Below are positions 22,447 through 22,580 of a DNA stretch of 22,580 nucleotides, piece after piece. The stretch spans positions 1 through 22,580 of the forward strand of contig JAPLHH010000111.1 in NCBI GenBank assembly GCA_026389735.1. The letters are read 5' to 3'. The notes below the pieces were generated by a model that worked only from the letters and a program-made list of their open reading frames with translations, searched no databases and was not told the DNA's origin. The stretch's first letter is position 1. Each line of letters starts with the position of its first letter. The stretch is from Chloroflexota bacterium. Lineage in GTDB: Bacteria; Chloroflexota; Dehalococcoidia; GIF9; UBA5620. The position numbers and the translations under genes were made by a program.

Positions 22447-22580
22447 ATGAGAACGAAATTTGCCATTGAAACCAAAGAGCTAACCAAGAAATACGGTGAC
22501 CTCATTGCTGTAGATAAACTGAACCTCACAATAGATTACGGTGAGGTATTTGGGCTGCTTGGCCCGAACGGTGCCGGCAA
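22447..22580 (+). CDS. ABC transporter ATP-binding protein, N-terminal part (cut by window end)
   Basis: The gene starts with ATG at 22447 and runs off the window after 44 codons. The visible part has [12 protein letters not shown], then [15 protein letters not shown], the start of the Walker A motif; the lysine codon is cut. The N-terminus fits ABC-2-type exporters (drug or polysaccharide exporters), but the family cannot be settled from 44 residues. Only a weak SD-like sequence precedes the start. Confidence 0.88.
   Translation, partial: MRTKFAIETKELTKKYGDLIAVDKLNLTIDYGEVFGLLGPNGAG

Overview
The window is a block of chromosomal, mostly housekeeping DNA from a bacterium that most resembles the class Dehalococcoidia (phylum Chloroflexota). 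This assignment is an inference from protein style, the hrcA-grpE-dnaK arrangement with a CIRCE operator, several lipoproteins with PKD/Ig-like folds, frequent TTG starts behind strong Shine-Dalgarno (SD) sites, and GTCATTCTG-type intergenic repeats. No 16S gene or other direct marker is present. I see no tRNA, rRNA, CRISPR array, insertion sequence or phage gene.

Layout, left to right. (1) polA (+), with an intact proofreading site, sits behind an inverted-repeat element. (2) A TPR lipoprotein (-) and mutM (+) diverge from back-to-back promoters. (3) A minus-strand block follows: dksA-like, lspA, rluA/rluD-family and a 92-aa coiled-coil protein form one overlapping or tightly spaced unit; further left are an RDD membrane protein and gltX with overlapping ends. 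(4) A DUF72 gene and two tiny tandem membrane proteins (47 and 50 aa) lie on the minus strand. The second tiny gene is new here and has a near-perfect SD site, a clear sigma-A-type promoter and a structured leader. (5) A gene-poor gap (10342-10916) holds that promoter, a possible frameshifted small gene, half of an intergenic repeat and the dnaK terminator. (6) hrcA-grpE-dnaK (-) is controlled by a promoter whose start site abuts a CIRCE operator. No dnaJ follows dnaK. (7) A 40-bp perfect palindrome ends an operon of three lipoproteins (two with PKD-like domains, one with an FxLYD-like domain). (8) Divergent from it is a drug-efflux-type operon (+): a TetR repressor with an inverted-repeat operator on its own promoter, a lipoprotein adaptor, a hairpin-less EmrA-like adaptor and a 14-TM MFS pump. 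(9) glyA (+) follows with its own promoter. The window ends inside an ABC transporter ATPase, just before the Walker A lysine.

Functional links: LspA would mature the five predicted lipoproteins seen here. HrcA would repress its own chaperone operon. The TetR protein probably represses the export genes behind it. The least ordinary parts are the two-adaptor efflux operon, the tandem mini membrane proteins with their leader, and the three-half-site TetR operator. I did not find an obviously new defence or mobile system.
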